Assembly (NCBI GenBank): GCA_023630585.1 | Contig: CM042558.1 | Coordinates: 16,632,300-16,696,299 of the forward strand | Direction of reading: 5' to 3' | Source: Cranoglanis bouderius | Lineage: Eukaryota; Chordata; Actinopteri; Siluriformes; Cranoglanididae | Length of the DNA: 64,000 nt | Part shown: positions 60,647 through 64,000 of the stretch, piece after piece | How the letters are laid out: each line of letters starts with the position of its first letter | Numbering within the stretch: the stretch's first letter is position 1 | Program-made: the position numbers and the translations under genes | Notes under the pieces: model-generated | The model's input: the letters and a program-made list of their open reading frames with translations, nothing else | Told to the model about the DNA's origin: nothing | Database searches by the model: none

Positions 60647-60890
60647 TTGGGGATTTATATTGGATTTAGGGTGTATGTGAGTGTTTACGCATGTCTGTAT
60701 ATTGTGTGTGTGCATGCATGTGCATGAGTGTGTACACAGGCGCACAGTGAGGCACTTGATGTGCAGCACATGTTGGATTGCACCGTGCACCTTCAGGTCA
60801 GACATGTTTAAAAAATTACACAGTTCATTTAAAGACAGGGGAGGAAGTGAGCCCCAGGGGTGTACACACACTCACACACATGCGCGCGCG

Positions 60891-60926
<36 letters not shown>

Positions 60927-61430
60927 GATGCGTGTGTTTTCAAAGCTGCTCTATATCTTACATTGACCACTTTAGATATATCTAGCGTACAGTTCCCTAA
61001 GGGTACTTTTAGTCCGATCTGATCTCCAACTAGGCTTGCTTGTCGAGATAAAAAAAAAAAAAAAAACCTTTAAAGATATTTTTTGCAGAAAATTATAAAT
61101 GTTTACACATATTTATGTTATTAAATTGTGGTTTACTTTTACACATGAAAACCATATGGTCCGTAAAGCATGATTTTGACTATATTTTACTATCGTTTGT
61201 ATCTGAAGCTCGAAAACTGCTCATTTTATGGGGTAAACATCGTTAAGATAGTAGCATTACACATAACAGCAACTCCGGGAGCTCACATTAATCAATTTGA
61301 ACTCTACAACCCACCATGTTCCTGTCAGTGAAAACACATTGCAGCTAATCAGTTTGAAAGCTGTAGACGTGTCTAAAAAGTCTTAATAGTTTAGCAAATG
61401 TTTGGTGTACGGAATTAGCTTAAATTGCTT
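60312..61430. other. Intergenic; (GT)n at 60449-60494 and 60610-60644, (CA)n at 60893-60924
   Basis: Simple repeats and a mixed GCGCGC/CA stretch at 60881-60924. The A run at 61050-61066 is unremarkable. No gene. Confidence 0.6.
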
Positions 61431-61811
61431 CTAAATGTTCCTGCTAACAAACTAGCAAAGGTGTATTTTAATGTAAACAAAGTACTGCTAACTGACTTTA
61501 TTAACAACAGATAAATGGCTTGCTAGCGTGCTAGTTTTTCTATTTGATGTTGTGGCTATATCAGTTATCAGCAAAATGGATACTCTACATTTAGATGCAA
61601 TTTAAACTACATCTCTATGACAAATAATCCCTAAATTATTAAGCAATATGAAGGACACGATCTAAATGTTCCTGGTAACAAACTAGCAAGGATGCATTTT
61701 TCTCTAAACGAGTTAATGCTAACTGGCATTATTAGCAACAGCTAAACAGCTTGCTAGCATGCTAGTTTTTCTATTTGTTGTTGTTGTGGCTATGTCAGTC
61801 ATTAATGAAAT
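61431..61811. repeat. Tandem direct duplication, ~235-bp spacing
   Basis: CTAAATGTTCCTGCTAACAA ... GCTTGCTAGCGTGCTAGTTT ... GTTGTGGCTATATCAGT at about 61431-61580 is repeated as CTAAATGTTCCTGGTAACAA ... GCTTGCTAGCATGCTAGTTT ... GTTGTGGCTATGTCAGT at about 61664-61800. Roughly four in five bases match by eye. Confidence 0.75.
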
Positions 61812-62252
61812 CAATATAATACATTAGTATTTTAATTTTCTACTAGTTTTGATAGTTTACCTGAGATACACTACACTAATACACTTGAATGTTTTATGCT
61901 AGCATTCTATGCTAGTTTACTTGCTAGTTATGCTATTGACATTGCACTCTTGTTCAAATGTTTTTCTTAAAGCTTCCATCGTATATATTTTTCTGCCTAA
62001 AACCACCAAATCCTAACACATTTTAGGTCACAGTAATTGTTTAAATTGTATAAATTGTTATAATAGACAAAAAAAATGAAGCAGTCTGAGGTAATTCTGA
62101 GGTAACTAAGTCCACAAGTGAATTTTGTGGCATACCAAATGCTAATTTTCGCATATAATACTGAGGTCTACATCTCTAAAGGTGGAGATTTGAAGTGTGT
62201 TGATATCTCAAAAGGTTCTAAAGTCAATCGAGTTTGAAGGAAACGTGTCACG
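61812..62252. other. Intergenic, AT-rich
   Basis: Several GCTAGT/ATGCTAG motifs continue to 61935; nothing else. Confidence 0.55.
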
Positions 62253-62298
62253 AGGTTGTCAGCGGCAACACCTCCAGCCTCGGAGGTGCTGACAACCT
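62253..62298. other. Strong hairpin with 17-bp stem
   Basis: AGGTTGTCAGC pairs with GCTGACAACCT, and ACCTCC with GGAGGT, leaving a 6-base bulge (GGCAAC) and loop AGCCTC. All stem pairs are Watson-Crick. Function unknown; too short for a typical microRNA precursor. Confidence 0.6.
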
Positions 62299-63073
62299 TG
62301 AAATTACCTCAGAAATCCTTCGCAAATGTCAGTCATGAAAACAAAAAGACAATTCAGGCATTCCTGTCAAATCTAAGCCACCTCACAGGTGTGTGTTTCG
62401 CCAAAACGGGACACCTGGAAGTCAGGGTCAAAGGTCAACTGCAAGCTCAATAGCAGCGAAAAGTTTAGCTTGTCAGTGAGGAACGGACGAGGCAGGAAAG
62501 AAGCTGACGCTTCTCAAAACATGCCACAGAGAAAAAGAGAATGAAGGATTAGACAGCGGTGTGTGTGTCACGGCCTTTCAGTAAGACAACACACTCACTC
62601 ACCACAGCACACACACACACACACGTCACAACACAACAGCTTGATGGATCTTGTGCATCTGGTGGAAAGAAGACTCAGGCATAGCTGGAAAACCAGAAGA
62701 GAAAAAATAAAACGGTGCACATGTTTGTTTGTTTGTTTGTTTTAGAGTTCGGTTTGTGTAAGGTGCGAAGAACGACTGCACCTGGGCGATCTTTTCATTT
62801 TAAACGTGTTAGAATTTCAAATGCAGCCAGGGGCCGGCTGGTATAAATGTGCTAGCGGGGATAAACCCAGCTGTCTATCAAAGATAAAAAGACATCAGTA
62901 TAAGATTTCATTTTTGGCATCCCCATCAGATTATTTGTCTTCAATGTCTTAGGGCGTTTTCACACCTATTAGTCCGTTTGCTGAGTCTGAAATTGATGAA
63001 ACAGTGAAAATTGATCGTTTTGGTTCGTTTGAGATTCACACTACATGTAATTAAACAAACCAATGGGCTAAAT
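62299..63073. other. Intergenic, nothing recognised
   Basis: (GTTT)n at 62724-62742. No gene. Confidence 0.6.
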
Positions 63074-63334
63074 GGAACGGGCTAAAATTCCTCCATGTGC
63101 AGGACTGATCAACAGTTACAGGAAATGTTTAGTCGCAGTTGTTGCTGGGGGTCACACCAGATACTGAACGCAAAGGTTCACATACTTTTGCCACTCAGAG
63201 ATATGTAATATTGGCTCATTTTCCTCAATAAATAAATGACCAAGTGTAATATATTTATGTTCTCTTTGTCTACATTTAGGACTTCTGATGATGAAAATAA
63301 TTCTAACGGGTTCACAAACTTTCAAGCACCACTG
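63074..63334 (+). mobile_element. 3' fragment of the same Tc1 family as 13817-15366
   Basis: GGAACGGGCTAAAATTCCTC, CAGGACTGATCAACAGTTAC, GGTCACACCAGATACTGAA and the terminal TTTCAAGCACCACTG match the last 320 bases of the full copy, ending at 63334 with TA after it. It covers the final codons of the transposase (GVTPDTE region shifted in frame) plus the right terminal repeat. 5' truncation is unusual for cut-and-paste elements and points to later deletion. Confidence 0.85.
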
Positions 63335-63342
63335 TATATAGT

Positions 63343-63600
63343 CAGGGCCATAAGTATTTGGACAGCGACACAATTGTGTCCTCTGTACACCACCACAGTG
63401 GATTTGAAATGAAGCAATCAAGATGTGATTGAAGAGTACAGGAGACTTTCATTTAATTCAAGTGGTTTAACATAAATATTGCATCAACCACTTTGCAGTC
63501 AATGACCGCCTGAAGTCTGGAACCCATGGACGTCATCAAATGCTGAATTTCCTCCGTTGAGATGCCTTTACTGCAGCCGCCTTCAGTTGCTGTTTGTTTG
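63343..63600 (+). mobile_element. 5' end of another Tc1-type element
   Basis: CAGGGCCATAAGTATTTGGA is a recognisable Tc1-type terminus. It is followed by TGGATTTGAAATGAAGCAAT and CAAGTGGTTTAACATAAATA, then CAGTCAATGACCGCCTGAAG, where the transposase-side sequence begins and soon fades. The other end is missing. It starts about 8 bp after the end of the preceding Tc1 fragment. Confidence 0.65.
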
Positions 63601-63714
63601 TGAAAAAGTTTATTGTATATTAAATTTTAGCCTCCTATCTAATATCACAACCACTTTATAATGTGTGTATGATGTGCTATACTGGAGATGAATATTATTA
63701 TAAATGTTATTATT

Positions 63715-63732
63715 CCCCCCCCCCCCCCCCCC
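63715..63732. repeat. C18 homopolymer
   Basis: Eighteen C in a row; may be length-inaccurate in assembly and can form a quadruplex on the minus strand. Confidence 0.9.
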
Positions 63733-64000
63733 AGCAGAAAGTTTGCATCAATCTTCATGATAATAATAAATTAAGAATAAAGGATAAGAAGGATCATCTG
63801 CATTAAGGTAAAACGTCTTGCGGCTCTTGTCTCAACAACACTAAAGTGGGCAGATGACTATATAGCTAAAAAAACGAGAGTGTATGTTCCTCCCTCGGCA
63901 CACAGATGGCTGCTGATTGCCTTCCTCTGCAAGCGTTACAGATAATCACTTCGTCAAGAGGTCACAGTTGGGAGAGAAATGAGGAATAATGGCTAATGAT
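63733..64000. other. Intergenic to window end, nothing recognised
   Basis: No gene or repeat seen. Confidence 0.55.

Overview
The window looks like nuclear DNA of a ray-finned (teleost) fish. Reasons: interrupted, intron-style gene structure; very dense (CA)n, (GA)n and (TA)n microsatellites; several decayed Tc1/mariner DD34E transposons of fish type; four copies of one tRNA-derived SINE; and the terminal exon of a vertebrate MAGI gene. A catfish-like genome is a guess that the sequence alone does not prove.

Only one host protein-coding feature is well supported: the first coding exon of a MAGI-family scaffold gene (best guess magi1) on the minus strand at 11620-11917, with a clean GT splice donor at 11619 and a GC/CpG-rich 5' flank to about 12600. 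On this reading, 1-11619 is the start of a long intron 1, and everything right of about 12600 is upstream intergenic DNA. I found no second host exon, no convincing tRNA or rRNA gene and no CRISPR array.

Layout. 1-11619 (intron 1): a small hAT-like element carrying a BED-finger remnant, two long copies of a fold-back repeat, a MITE with a retroposon-like insert nested in it (9-bp duplication), and a degenerate ~115-bp minisatellite ending about 140 bp from the exon. 11620-12600: exon 1 and CpG-rich promoter region. 13388-20725: fold-back copy, a full-length dead Tc1 element, LTR-like sequence, a Tc1-related deletion element and a SINE. 21740-31060: more fold-back copies, a cluster of CATATG-centred palindromes, and a tandem pair of Tc1-type elements set in a (TA)n tract. 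32330-33290: a GT-rich minisatellite. 35540-44165: CT-rich degenerate tract, SINEs, a 259-bp mariner-type MITE. 44170-46760: a very long purine-rich tract. 47000-64000: scattered hAT-like, Tc1-like and fold-back relics, long (CA)n and (TA)n arrays, a tandem duplication, a strong hairpin, and two abutting Tc1 fragments at the right end.

Nothing forms a pathway or operon. The biology is one gene start embedded in transposon fossils. The most interesting items are the fold-back family with at least seven copies, the deletion derivatives that keep only the first part of a transposase (30231-31060 and 40251-40509), and the repeat tracts close to the MAGI first exon. Family names rest on motif recognition; no database search was possible.
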